Numbered from the stretch's first letter, positions 1-6,951 are shown. The stretch is 12,682 nucleotides of DNA from DATHWB01 sp040902855 (GCA_040902855.1 JBBDWN010000168.1:1-12682); one strand, 5' to 3'. Translations and numbers: made by a program. Notes: generated by a model not told the origin, from the sequence alone.

Positions 1-205
1 CGGGAATCGCCACGAGTTCGAAACGTCGCCACGAACGCACCGCCTCGGAGTCCGGGTCCGCATCCAGTCGCGACCTGAGGGCGGCCGTCTCGAAGGCGAC
101 CACCGCACCGGTCATGGCCACCACCCAGCCACGGCTGGATGGAACGGCAGTCGCGACGGCAACGCCGACAAGCCCGGCGAGCGCAGCAAGGACGCCCGGT
201 CTCAC
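1..205 (-). CDS. N-terminal part of an unidentified membrane protein (runs off the window)
   Basis: An open frame starts at GTG 205-203 and stays open to the window edge (68 codons). Its GTG overlaps the TGA of the upstream DUF58 gene as GTGA, so the two are probably translationally coupled. The visible protein begins with a hydrophobic Ala/Val/Gly/Leu stretch (about residues 4-22), then a short SSRGW turn and a second hydrophobic stretch (about 27-42). A polar, arginine-rich segment and the beginning of another apolar run follow at the edge. This suggests a multi-pass membrane protein. In many genomes the gene after MoxR and DUF58 is a membrane-anchored transglutaminase-like (TgpA/DUF3488) or other envelope protein. 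That is only a positional suggestion; no domain can be recognised in the visible 68 residues. No ribosome binding site is obvious. Confidence 0.7.
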   Translation of the reverse strand, partial: MRPGVLAALAGLVGVAVATAVPSSRGWVVAMTGAVVAFETAALRSRLDADPDSEAVRSWRRFELVAIP

Positions 206-1365
206 AGGTCCACCATCTCGGCCAGGCGCGCCAGGGACCGCACAGGAACCTGAAGATCACCGAGTTCGGTTTCCCACTCACCCCGATGCTGATCGTTGGC
301 CGTGACGATGACGGTCACGGCGACTCCGATCCGCTTGAGTCGCATCACATCGAGGACATGCCGCCGTCTGAGAACACCGGTCAGGAGCACGACGGACGCT
401 CCGAAAGACAGCCCGGACGGGTCGAGCAACGCGTCACCGTCAGCCGTACGCGACAAGTCGGCGCGGGCGAGGCTCTCGAGCATGCCGACCAAACGCGACT
501 CGTCGCGGCCTGGCGTCACCTCCCCGACCATGTGCTCGCCAGTCGGCGTGTCCCGACCGACGATTCGCAGGCCGACCGCCTCGCGCCGGAACGTCACGAG
601 GTGCCGGGCGACGGATGCTGCGGCCGTGATCGCCAACTCCGCCGAGCGGCGTCTCCCCGGAGACGGATGGGAGTCCCGGGTGAGGTCGACCGCCAGCGTC
701 ACGTCTCTGGTGATCGCCGGACGGTGCTTCTTGACGAGGAGGTCGCCGGAAGCCGCCGAAGCCGTCCAATGGATCGCCCGAAAGGGATCACCTGGCTGGT
801 ATTCACGGACGCCGACGATGCGGGTCGGATCGTCGGCCAGCGGAGTCCGAGTAGGGATCAGCGGGAGGGGCGCACCGGCGGCCAATGTCAACGTCTCGAT
901 GCTCACGATGCGCGGATACACGAGGACCATCGACGCGGGGATCATCGTTCTCTGCACTCGCCGCAGACCAAAAGCATCACCGGTCGCCGCCACCGCGGGT
1001 CCGATGCGGTGAAGACCGCGGGCGGCGGCCACGAGCCGCATGGTGTGTGTCCGGGCCTCACCTGCTGCGAGCGTTGTCACCCACCGGGTGTTGTGCCCGA
1101 GATCGAACGGGACCGTGTCTGTCACATGGAGCCACGGAACCGCACGGGTGCCGGTGATGCGGATCTCGACGTCCAGATCTTCACCAAACATCGCCGTCTC
1201 GGCGACGGTTCTCTGCCCTGAGACGCCGTCGAGAGCGCGAGGAGGGAGCCACCAACTCGCCCACGCCCACCCGGCCAACAGGACCACCAACCCGAGAACC
1301 GGGTCAACTCGAGTGACAACTGCGATCAGTGCGACGACGAGAGCCGGACGCAGCAGTCGTCGCAT
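202..1365 (-). CDS. DUF58 domain protein, MoxR partner
   Basis: This 387-residue protein belongs to the DUF58 family, which is almost always encoded next to a MoxR ATPase and whose C-terminal part has a von Willebrand A-like fold. Two hydrophobic segments at about residues 7-20 and 22-40 form an N-terminal membrane hairpin. A beta-rich stretch (about 50-160) follows. The family signature VREYQPGDPFRAIHW lies at about 186-200, followed by SGDLLVKKH, and a VWA-like DVTLAVDLTR strand begins at 221. The start ATG lies one base after the TGA of the moxR gene, so the two are clearly co-transcribed. The downstream gene overlaps its stop by 4 bases. Function is inferred from the family: an adaptor or substrate-binding partner for the MoxR chaperone, probably at the inner face of the membrane or in envelope maturation. 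The exact target is unknown. Length and motifs look intact. Confidence 0.9.
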   Translation of the reverse strand: MRRLLRPALVVALIAVVTRVDPVLGLVVLLAGWAWASWWLPPRALDGVSGQRTVAETAMFGEDLDVEIRITGTRAVPWLHVTDTVPFDLGHNTRWVTTLAAGEARTHTMRLVAAARGLHRIGPAVAATGDAFGLRRVQRTMIPASMVLVYPRIVSIETLTLAAGAPLPLIPTRTPLADDPTRIVGVREYQPGDPFRAIHWTASAASGDLLVKKHRPAITRDVTLAVDLTRDSHPSPGRRRSAELAITAAASVARHLVTFRREAVGLRIVGRDTPTGEHMVGEVTPGRDESRLVGMLESLARADLSRTADGDALLDPSGLSFGASVVLLTGVLRRRHVLDVMRLKRIGVAVTVIVTANDQHRGEWETELGDLQVPVRSLARLAEMVDL

Positions 1366-1366
1366 G

Positions 1367-2308
1367 TCAGTCGATATCGATGGACTCGACGATCCCGGTG
1401 AGCAGCTTCTGGGGCGTGAGACGCCGGAGTCTGGCGTCAGGCTCCAACACCAGACGGTGGCCGAGCACCGGTCCGACGAGTCCTTTCACGTCATCCGGCA
1501 GGACGTAGTCCCGTCCCGCCATCGCGGCCCGGGCACGGCCCGCAGCGCCGAGCGACATCGACGCCCTGGTGCTGGCCCCGAGGGTGATCGCTTCGTGATC
1601 GCGTGTCCGCCGGACCACCTCGACGAGGTAACTCGCGACATCGTCCTCTATGTGCACGCCGTCGACCGTGTCCATCGCCGACAGCAGCTCGGCAGCGTCC
1701 GTAACGGCTTCCACCACTCCGCCGAAACGATGGCGCGACGAGCGGGTCACGAGTTGCGCCTCCTCGCCCGCGGTCGGATACCCGAGGGAGGTCGAAAGGA
1801 GAAACCGATCGAGCTGGGCTTCGGGCAGCGGAAACGTCCCTTCGAACTCGACCGAGTTCTGGGTCGCGACGACGAGAAAGGGTTCGGACAGCGGATGACT
1901 GGTCCCGTCGACCGTGACCTGCTCTTCCTGCATCGCTTCGAGCAGCGCCGCTTGGGTGCGCGGTGTCGCCCGGTTGACTTCGTCTGCCAGGACGATGCCA
2001 GCGAACACCGGCCCGGGTCGGAATCGGAAGGTCGCATCGCGAGGGTCGTAGACGTTCACCCCGGTGATGTCGTTGGGAAGAAGGTCAGGAGTGCACTGAA
2101 TCCGCCCGAACTCGAGCCCGAGCGCCGCAGCCAGGCACCGTGCCAGCATCGTCTTCCCAGTGCCCGGCACGTCCTCCAGCAGCACGTGGCCACGTCCGAG
2201 GACCGCGGTCAGCACCAAGTCGATCTGGACTCTTTTTCCGAGGATTCCACGCTCGACAGCATCACCGACCCTCTGGCTAAGAGCTGCCACGGCAGCGACG
2301 TCGGTCAC
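1367..2308 (-). CDS. MoxR-family AAA+ ATPase
   Basis: The protein is 313 residues from GTG 2308-2306. Hallmarks in order are a LGK motif at about 23-25, Walker A VPGTGKT at 47-53, Walker B IVLADE at about 105-110 followed by VNRA, and a sensor-1 region VVATQNS. After that comes the MoxR signature FPLPEAQLDRF and a C-terminal lid domain containing GASTRAS and DVKGL. MoxR ATPases act as chaperones that mature or insert partner complexes and usually pair with the following DUF58/VWA gene, as here. I prefer GTG 2308 because it overlaps the aceK stop as GTGA and leaves a normal MoxR N-terminus. An in-frame ATG at 2383 would add 25 arginine-rich residues lying wholly inside aceK. No Shine-Dalgarno is clear, which fits translational coupling. 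The physiological target cannot be read from the sequence. Confidence 0.92.
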   Translation of the reverse strand: MTDVAAVAALSQRVGDAVERGILGKRVQIDLVLTAVLGRGHVLLEDVPGTGKTMLARCLAAALGLEFGRIQCTPDLLPNDITGVNVYDPRDATFRFRPGPVFAGIVLADEVNRATPRTQAALLEAMQEEQVTVDGTSHPLSEPFLVVATQNSVEFEGTFPLPEAQLDRFLLSTSLGYPTAGEEAQLVTRSSRHRFGGVVEAVTDAAELLSAMDTVDGVHIEDDVASYLVEVVRRTRDHEAITLGASTRASMSLGAAGRARAAMAGRDYVLPDDVKGLVGPVLGHRLVLEPDARLRRLTPQKLLTGIVESIDID

Positions 2309-4053
2309 GCGGTTCCGAGGCGAGCGTCGTCGCGGTAGGCGAAGATCTCGATTCGTTGACCGTCTGCCCGCATCTTCTGCCACCGCTGCCAGGTGGCCGC
2401 CTCGAAGATGTCGGCGTGCTTGGATTCGAACACGTCCCGGAGTCTGCCCTGTAGTCCGAGGAAGTTGCGGAACTCTTCGGGAAACACGTCATCGGGACCA
2501 ACCGGGAACCAGGGCTGTGCCGACATCGCATCGGCGGCATCATCGGTGTCGGGGAGCGAACGGAAATTGCATTCTTCGAGCGTCTGCAACTCGTCGTAGT
2601 CGTAGAAGACGACCCGGCCGTGGCGAGTGACACCGAAATTCTTCATGAGCATGTCCCCTGGGAAGATTCCGCTGGCGGCCATGTCCTTGATCGCCTGGCC
2701 GTAATCGTCGATCGCTCGTTCCGCATCGGACAGACGAGCCTCCTTCAGATAGACGTCGAGGGGCGTCACCCGTCTTTCGACGTATGCGTGGCGGATGGTG
2801 ACCGTGTCGCCTTCGACGTCGACCGTGCGCGAACAATGCTCCGTGAGATATGCCAGGAGGTCGGGGTCGAACCGATCGCGCGGCAGGGTGAGATACTCGA
2901 ATTCCTGGGCATCGACCATCCGCCCTGCCCGATCGTGTCTGAAGACCAGTCGGTAACGGTTGAGCACGCGATCTCGTGTGACCGTCTTGGGAGCGCCAAA
3001 CCGGTCGCGAATGATCTTCAGCACGACGTCGAAGCCTGGCAGGGTGAAGACCACCATCACAAGACCCGGCGTCCCCCGGGTGGTGACGAAGCGATCGGGC
3101 GACACCGACAGGTGGCGACGAAGTTCCCGGTAGAGCTCGGTCTTGCCATGCTTGGTGTAGCCGAGCGAGATGTAGAGCTCGGCTGTCCGTTTGCGCGGCA
3201 TCAGCGTCCCGAGAAAATGGACGAGCGGCTGCGGACCGACAGCGTTCACGAAGAAATAGCTTCGGGTGAAGCTGAAGAAGATGCTGGCCTCGTTTTCCGT
3301 GAGCAGCACAGCGTCGACCCTTATGCCGTCGTCGAGATGACCGAGCACGATCACCAGCGGCAGCACCTGGGACCCGGAGTAGACCTTTCCGACGATGGCG
3401 GCGCCGGATCCCCGAAAGAAGAGCGGCACCACCACCTCCGCCCGATCGATCCCCTGCAGCCCACCTACGGCAGCCAGCCGATCGGCGATCCGTTCCCCCG
3501 CCTCGGCTGCGTCGCCGGCCAGCGACCGCCATTTGGCGTCGAGACCCGTGTCCCGGAGAATCCGTTCGATGAGAGCCGACGGCGACGCCGGCCGCTCATA
3601 CGTCCGGAGAATGGACGAGGCCACTGACGGCGCCACGACGTCCGAATCGACGAATTCGATACGGGGATCGACCCCCACAGTCGTGAAGATCTTGCGGGTC
3701 ACCGAATTGAAGAAGGTCTCGGCCAGTTCGGTGTCGGGTCTGCTGGAGACGAGCACCGCGTACACAGCCTTCATTCCCGCCCACACCATCGAGTCGTGCA
3801 CTTTGTCCTCAAGAGTGTGTCGGAGGCGTTCCGCGGTGTCGATTGCGGCCCGGGCGTAGAGATCGAGGCGCTCGACGTGATCGCTTGCCAGCCCCGCCCA
3901 GTCGCGCGCCTCGAAGCGATGCCGCGCCCGCCGGGTGACGATGAGATGACGATCGGCGAGCTCGGACCACGCCGATGCGACCGCCTTGGCTCCCAAACCA
4001 GCCAGACGGGAGTCGCTGAGATCGGATCCTGAGAACGCGGGCGGAGCGGACAT
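2305..4053 (-). CDS. aceK: Isocitrate dehydrogenase kinase/phosphatase
   Basis: This 582-residue protein matches AceK in length (about 580 in enterobacteria) and in motifs. AceK is bifunctional: it phosphorylates NADP-isocitrate dehydrogenase with ATP to divert isocitrate to the glyoxylate shunt, and reverses this as a phosphatase. The N-terminal regulatory half contains RHRFEARDW (45-52) and FFNSVTRKIF (114-123). The kinase-like half has the ATP loop GTPGLVMVVFTLP (327-339), the lysine of VLKIIRD (K346), and the metal/catalytic segment FPGDMLMKNFGVTRHG (464-479). VVFYDYDE follows at 481-488, with D467, N472 and D485 apparently intact. It heads an operon: the moxR GTG overlaps its TGA. No aceA or aceB is visible here. 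AceK is best known from Proteobacteria, so its presence in an actinobacterial-looking context is notable. No Shine-Dalgarno precedes the ATG; a leaderless start is possible. Confidence 0.93.
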   Translation of the reverse strand: MSAPPAFSGSDLSDSRLAGLGAKAVASAWSELADRHLIVTRRARHRFEARDWAGLASDHVERLDLYARAAIDTAERLRHTLEDKVHDSMVWAGMKAVYAVLVSSRPDTELAETFFNSVTRKIFTTVGVDPRIEFVDSDVVAPSVASSILRTYERPASPSALIERILRDTGLDAKWRSLAGDAAEAGERIADRLAAVGGLQGIDRAEVVVPLFFRGSGAAIVGKVYSGSQVLPLVIVLGHLDDGIRVDAVLLTENEASIFFSFTRSYFFVNAVGPQPLVHFLGTLMPRKRTAELYISLGYTKHGKTELYRELRRHLSVSPDRFVTTRGTPGLVMVVFTLPGFDVVLKIIRDRFGAPKTVTRDRVLNRYRLVFRHDRAGRMVDAQEFEYLTLPRDRFDPDLLAYLTEHCSRTVDVEGDTVTIRHAYVERRVTPLDVYLKEARLSDAERAIDDYGQAIKDMAASGIFPGDMLMKNFGVTRHGRVVFYDYDELQTLEECNFRSLPDTDDAADAMSAQPWFPVGPDDVFPEEFRNFLGLQGRLRDVFESKHADIFEAATWQRWQKMRADGQRIEIFAYRDDARLGTA

Positions 4054-4059
4054 GGACTG

Positions 4060-4088
4060 AGATTGCAGGGCTGATCGGACGCCCGCAA
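4060..4088 (-). promoter_or_regulatory. Candidate promoter of the aceK operon
   Basis: On the minus strand TTGCGG (4088-4083) and CAATCT (4065-4060) are separated by exactly 17 bases. The second box ends 6 bases before the aceK ATG, the spacing typical of leaderless transcripts. The match to consensus is partial (TTG of the -35; A2 and T6 of the -10). Absence of a Shine-Dalgarno before aceK supports a leaderless start, but this remains a prediction. Confidence 0.3.
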
Positions 4089-4101
4089 GTGCAGATCACC
4101 C

Positions 4102-4117
4102 GAAACGCGTTGGAAAC
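4102..4117 (+). promoter_or_regulatory. Possible GlnR-like operator in the aceK/amt divergent region
   Basis: GAAAC repeated with a 6-base spacer (GAAACgcgttgGAAAC) gives the AC-n9-AC spacing seen in actinobacterial GlnR half-sites, 99 bases before the amt start. GlnR is the usual regulator of amt genes in Actinobacteria. Only one pair is present, the GTnAC half is missing, and a short motif like this can occur by chance. Confidence 0.22.
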
Positions 4118-4204
4118 GAGATCGCGTCCCAGTCGCAACAGTCGGATAACGGCGCCGCAAACCAGCCTCCATACGTTGGCCATGTCCCCATGCAGAAACC
4201 TATC

Positions 4205-4209
4205 GGAGG
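4205..4209 (+). promoter_or_regulatory. Shine-Dalgarno deciding the amt start
   Basis: GGAGG lies 7 bases before ATG 4217. The in-frame ATG at 4190 has no such site, so 4217 is chosen; it also gives a clean signal peptide. Confidence 0.75.
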
Positions 4210-4216
4210 GAACGGA

Positions 4217-5545
4217 ATGCGAAGACGACTACTGACAATGGGCGGCTTGACCGCCTTGGCACTGTTCGGACCGCTGGCGGGAACGGCATTCGCCCAATCC
4301 GTCGAAGAGGTAGCGATCGCCGTCGACAACGTCTGGGTCGTGGTGGCCGGGATCCTGGTCATGTTCATGCAGGCGGGATTCGCCCTCGTCGAGGCCGGCT
4401 TCACCCGAGCCAAGAACACGGCGAACATCGTCATGAAGAACTTCATGGACTTCGCTGCCGGCGCTCTGATGTACTGGGCGGTCGGCTTCGGCCTCGCCTA
4501 CGGCGGTTCCACGATCGGCGGCTACGTCGGGTACGGAGAGTTCTTCTTCAACAATCCCGAACGCTCCGTCGAGTGGTTCTTCCAGGTGGTGTTCGCAGCG
4601 ACGGCGGCGACCATCGTCTCGGGAGCGATGGCAGAACGCACCAAGTTCTCGGCGTACCTGATCTACACCCCGTTCATCACCGGCCTGATCTACCCGATCG
4701 TCACCCATTGGACGTGGGGCGGTGGCTGGTTGGCCCAGCTCGGCTATTACGACTTCGCCGGATCCGGAATCGTCCACATGGTCGGCGGCGTGGCAGCTCT
4801 GGCCGGGGTGCTCGTCCTCGGACCGCGGATCGGCAAGTACGACGAGAACGGCAACCCCCAACCGATTCCCGGCCATTCGTTGATGCTCGGCGCCCTGGGC
4901 GTGTTCATCCTGTGGTTCGGCTGGTACGGATTCAACGCCGGATCGACACTGGCGGCTGTCGGCGCGGACTTCGCCACGGTTGCGGTGACCACGACACTTG
5001 CCGCCTCCGCTGGTGCAGTCGGAGCAATGACGACGGCATGGGCCAACCGCTCGTTCGGCCGCCCCGACCCCGCCATGACGCTCAACGGCGCCCTTGGCGG
5101 TCTGGTCGGGATCACCGCAGCGCCGGACTTGATCCCGCCGCACTTTGCGGTGCTCGTGGGCCTGATCGCCGGGTTCATCATCGTCCAAGGCATCCTGGCC
5201 GTCGAGAAGGCAGGCATCGATGATCCCGTGGGCGCCATCACTGTGCACGGGGTGTGCGGCATCTGGGGCGTCCTGGCGGTCGGCATCTTCGGCGCAGACG
5301 TCGGATTCCTGAATGGCGGCGACTTCAGCCAGCTCGGCTACCAGCTCATCGGAATCGTCGCCATCGCCGGCTGGACCTTCCTCACGTCGACGATCGTGTT
5401 CCGGGGACTCAACGCTGCCATGGGGCTCCGCGTGTCCGCCGACGAGGAGCTCGCAGGACTCGACCGAGTCGAGCACGGCGCCTCGGCGTACCCCGAATTC
5501 ATGGAACAGATCGCCGATCCTCGGCAGTTGGATCCGATCTCGTAG
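4217..5545 (+). CDS. amt: Amt/AmtB-family ammonium transporter
   Basis: This 442-residue integral membrane protein carries ammonium across the cytoplasmic membrane (Amt/Mep/Rh family). An N-terminal signal peptide (MRRRLL, a hydrophobic core to about 20, then AFA before Q27) is followed by about 11 membrane helices. Seen in order are the family stretch QAGFALVEAG (52-61), FQVVFAATAATIVSGA (122-137), HWTWGGGW (164-171), and the DFAGSGIVH segment with the first pore histidine H187. WFGWYGFNAGS (233-243) and the second pore histidine H344 in ITVHGVCGIWG come later. The cytosolic tail has GLRVSADEELAGLDRVEHG (403-421), the usual PII/GlnK-contact region. No glnB/glnK gene follows, although an assembly gap starts 43 bases after the stop. 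ATG 4217 is chosen from GGAGG at 4205-4209. The gene is divergent from aceK and intact. Confidence 0.95.
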   Translation: MRRRLLTMGGLTALALFGPLAGTAFAQSVEEVAIAVDNVWVVVAGILVMFMQAGFALVEAGFTRAKNTANIVMKNFMDFAAGALMYWAVGFGLAYGGSTIGGYVGYGEFFFNNPERSVEWFFQVVFAATAATIVSGAMAERTKFSAYLIYTPFITGLIYPIVTHWTWGGGWLAQLGYYDFAGSGIVHMVGGVAALAGVLVLGPRIGKYDENGNPQPIPGHSLMLGALGVFILWFGWYGFNAGSTLAAVGADFATVAVTTTLAASAGAVGAMTTAWANRSFGRPDPAMTLNGALGGLVGITAAPDLIPPHFAVLVGLIAGFIIVQGILAVEKAGIDDPVGAITVHGVCGIWGVLAVGIFGADVGFLNGGDFSQLGYQLIGIVAIAGWTFLTSTIVFRGLNAAMGLRVSADEELAGLDRVEHGASAYPEFMEQIADPRQLDPIS

Positions 5546-5574
5546 TCCGATCCGGACCACCGACGAGAAGGGCG

Positions 5575-5632
5575 GGCCTGAGAAGGCCNNNNNNNNNNCC
5601 CCCCCCCCCCCCCCCCCCCCCCCCCCTTCTCA
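5575..5632. terminator. Probable shared terminator hairpin interrupted by the assembly gap
   Basis: TGAGAAGG (5579-5586) and CCTTCTCA (5625-5632) are perfect 8-base inverted copies on either side of the gap, between the convergent ends of amt and the short IspD-like gene. A smaller hairpin, GGCCT-GAGA-AGGCC (5575-5588), lies in the left arm. Position and symmetry suggest a bidirectional terminator, but the loop is missing and no T-run is seen. Confidence 0.4.
5589..5626. other. Assembly gap: 10 N followed by a run of 28 C
   Basis: Ten N (5589-5598) adjoin 28 consecutive C (5599-5626). A C-run directly beside a gap is the mark of poly-G read ends from two-colour sequencing (G means no signal) on the minus strand, extended into a contig edge. 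The true length and sequence here are unknown, and the C-run should not be read as biology. Confidence 0.9.
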
Positions 5633-5646
5633 TTCAGGACACCCCT

Positions 5647-6159
5647 TCAGGTCACCGGGTGGCGGGACGCCGGTTCGAAGATCCGCAGCGACCCTCCCGC
5701 CGCAACGACCAATTCCGTCGGATTGACCCAGAGTTCGTCGCCCACGCCGGCGAGCGCCTCGTCGAGGGAGTCACGACGCACCACCTCGGGGCAACGGACT
5801 GTGACCAGCCCGGACCGGTCCACGTCATGAAGGATGAAACCGTCCTCCACCCACTTGACAGCCTCGGTGACGGGCACGCCAACTGCGAGGACATCGTGGG
5901 TTGCCTCGGTGAACTCTTCCACCATGTCGTCGATGAGGGCCACCAACGCCCCGTCCGGGATCGGCTCGTCGAAGAAGACGACGGTCCGGATGTGACGAGC
6001 CAGATCGCGCATCCGTCTCCGCAACGTGGGCAAGTGGACGTCGACCGACGGACCGCGACCGTGACCACCGATCACCGCGAACGCCTCGACCATGCCATCG
6101 CCCGCCACGAGGTGGAGTTGGCGGGCCGAGAACGGACGAATCATGTGGAGACCGGACAC
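5647..6159 (-). CDS. Short IspD-related protein lacking the nucleotide loop (possible pseudoenzyme)
   Basis: This 170-residue protein (GTG start 6159-6157) is recognisable as IspD-like only in its second half. VVFFDEP (60-66) sits where IspD has VHDAARP. VGVPVTEAVK (93-102) corresponds to the PVxDTxK arm, VDRSGL (113-118) to the DRxGL arm arginine, VRCPEVVRR to VQTPQxFxR, and NPTELVVAAGGSLRI (146-160) to TDDAxLVExxGGxVxL. The N-terminal GxGxR-PK loop is absent; only about 60 residues precede the match instead of about 100. The protein ends at HPVT exactly where IspD has the catalytic FKIT lysine segment. It therefore probably cannot transfer CMP on its own. It is divergent from a full-length family member with 53 bases between starts. 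No Shine-Dalgarno is present; TATCCT 7 bases before the GTG suggests leaderless translation. ATG 6144 is an alternative start. It could also be a decaying paralogue, but the frame is clean. Confidence 0.72.
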   Translation of the reverse strand: MSGLHMIRPFSARQLHLVAGDGMVEAFAVIGGHGRGPSVDVHLPTLRRRMRDLARHIRTVVFFDEPIPDGALVALIDDMVEEFTEATHDVLAVGVPVTEAVKWVEDGFILHDVDRSGLVTVRCPEVVRRDSLDEALAGVGDELWVNPTELVVAAGGSLRIFEPASRHPVT

Positions 6160-6166
6160 CGGCTGC

Positions 6167-6172
6167 AGGATA
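6167..6172 (-). promoter_or_regulatory. Candidate -10 box, leaderless start of the short IspD-like gene
   Basis: On the minus strand TATCCT (TAnnnT) ends 7 bases before the GTG start, with no Shine-Dalgarno, the layout of actinobacterial leaderless promoters. No convincing -35 is visible. Confidence 0.35.
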
Positions 6173-6200
6173 GGAGACGGGGCGCCAAACTCACGCCCGG

Positions 6201-6206
6201 TATCGT
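6201..6206 (+). promoter_or_regulatory. Candidate -10 box, leaderless start of the ispD-family gene
   Basis: TATCGT (TAnnnT) ends 6 bases before ATG 6213, and there is no Shine-Dalgarno. It mirrors the arrangement on the opposite strand, so the two IspD-type genes appear to have back-to-back leaderless promoters within 53 bases. No -35 is evident. Confidence 0.35.
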
Positions 6207-6212
6207 GATGCG

Positions 6213-6929
6213 ATGTCCATCGCCGGGATCGTTCTCGCCGGAGGGAGCGGCTCCCGCGTGCAACGCGACGTCAACAAGGTGTTCCTGCCGCTCCGCGAAC
6301 GCGAGATGCTGGCGTACTCACTCGACACGATGGACCGGTCGGCGATGATCGCCCAGGTGATACTCGTCGTCAGGGACGAGGATCGGGCCATGGCAGAGCA
6401 AGTCATCGGCGAGACAGGCATGTCGAAGCTCGTTGCGGTCGTGACCGGCGGTGAGACTCGACACCAATCGGAGTGGCACGGGATCGAGGCCCTCGCCTCC
6501 CAGATCGAATCCGGAGAAGTCGACATCGTCGTCGTCCACGACGGCGCCCGACCCTTCATGACCTCGGAACTGCTGGCCGCCACCATCGAAGCGGCGCAAC
6601 GAAGCGGCGGCGGGGTGCCCGGTCTGCCGATCGAAGGCCCGGTGTACGAACAGCGCGACGAGGGCACCGTCGCCCTCCCCCATCGCAAGCTGCGGCGCAT
6701 GCAGACGCCGCAGGCGTTTCGCTCCGCCCCGCTGCTCGCTGCCTACCGGCGGGCGGAACGGAACAGCCGAGAGGGAGTCGACACGGCGGAGACCGCAGCC
6801 CGATACTCCGACATCGCCATCGAAGTCATCCCCGGAGATCCACGCAACATCAAGGTGACGTTCGTCGAGGACATCTTCCGCGCCGAGGAATACGCCGCCG
6901 CTTTCCGACGCGGTGCATGGATCGACTAG
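6213..6929 (+). CDS. ispD: IspD/TarI-family cytidylyltransferase (divergent IspD)
   Basis: A 238-residue protein of usual IspD length (about 230). The family joins CTP to a polyol phosphate with release of pyrophosphate; IspD itself makes CDP-methylerythritol in the MEP isoprenoid pathway. Visible elements are the nucleotide loop LAGGSGSR (8-15), NKVFLPL with K22 in the PKQ position, GGETRHQS (79-86), VVHDGARPF (107-115), QTPQAFR (164-170), DTAETAARYS (190-199) and the C-terminal RNIKVTFVED (211-220) with K214. The arm that usually reads PVxDTxK...DRxGL is instead LPIEGPVYE...PHRKL, so the MEP-contacting Thr and Arg of the dimer arm are not conserved. TarI-type ribitol-phosphate enzymes also differ here, so the substrate is uncertain. 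No ispF neighbour is seen. The divergent short IspD-like gene and the downstream PLP enzyme are the only context. Family is sure; the ispD name is provisional. Confidence 0.8.
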   Translation: MSIAGIVLAGGSGSRVQRDVNKVFLPLREREMLAYSLDTMDRSAMIAQVILVVRDEDRAMAEQVIGETGMSKLVAVVTGGETRHQSEWHGIEALASQIESGEVDIVVVHDGARPFMTSELLAATIEAAQRSGGGVPGLPIEGPVYEQRDEGTVALPHRKLRRMQTPQAFRSAPLLAAYRRAERNSREGVDTAETAARYSDIAIEVIPGDPRNIKVTFVEDIFRAEEYAAAFRRGAWID

Positions 6930-6951
6930 GGCCGACCAGCAGACACGCGAC

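Noticed and set aside
1040..2338. 432-codon plus-strand open frame opposite moxR and DUF58
   Set aside because: The minus strand encodes two well-recognised proteins here; the plus frame has low-complexity shadow composition.
2309..2383. Longer MoxR start at ATG 2383
   Set aside because: It would add 25 arginine-rich residues wholly within aceK; GTG 2308 overlaps the aceK stop in the manner seen elsewhere in the window.
2620..3627. 335-codon plus-strand open frame opposite aceK
   Set aside because: It lies fully inside the AceK gene, shows no family motif and has the composition of a shadow frame.
4229..5560. 443-codon open frame antisense to amt
   Set aside because: Its product is rich in D/E/R/H/G with no domain, and it mirrors a clear Amt gene; it is a GC-driven shadow frame.
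5599..5626. 28-base poly-C as a homopolymer repeat or phase-variation tract
   Set aside because: It directly adjoins N bases and fits poly-G sequencing artefacts at a contig end.
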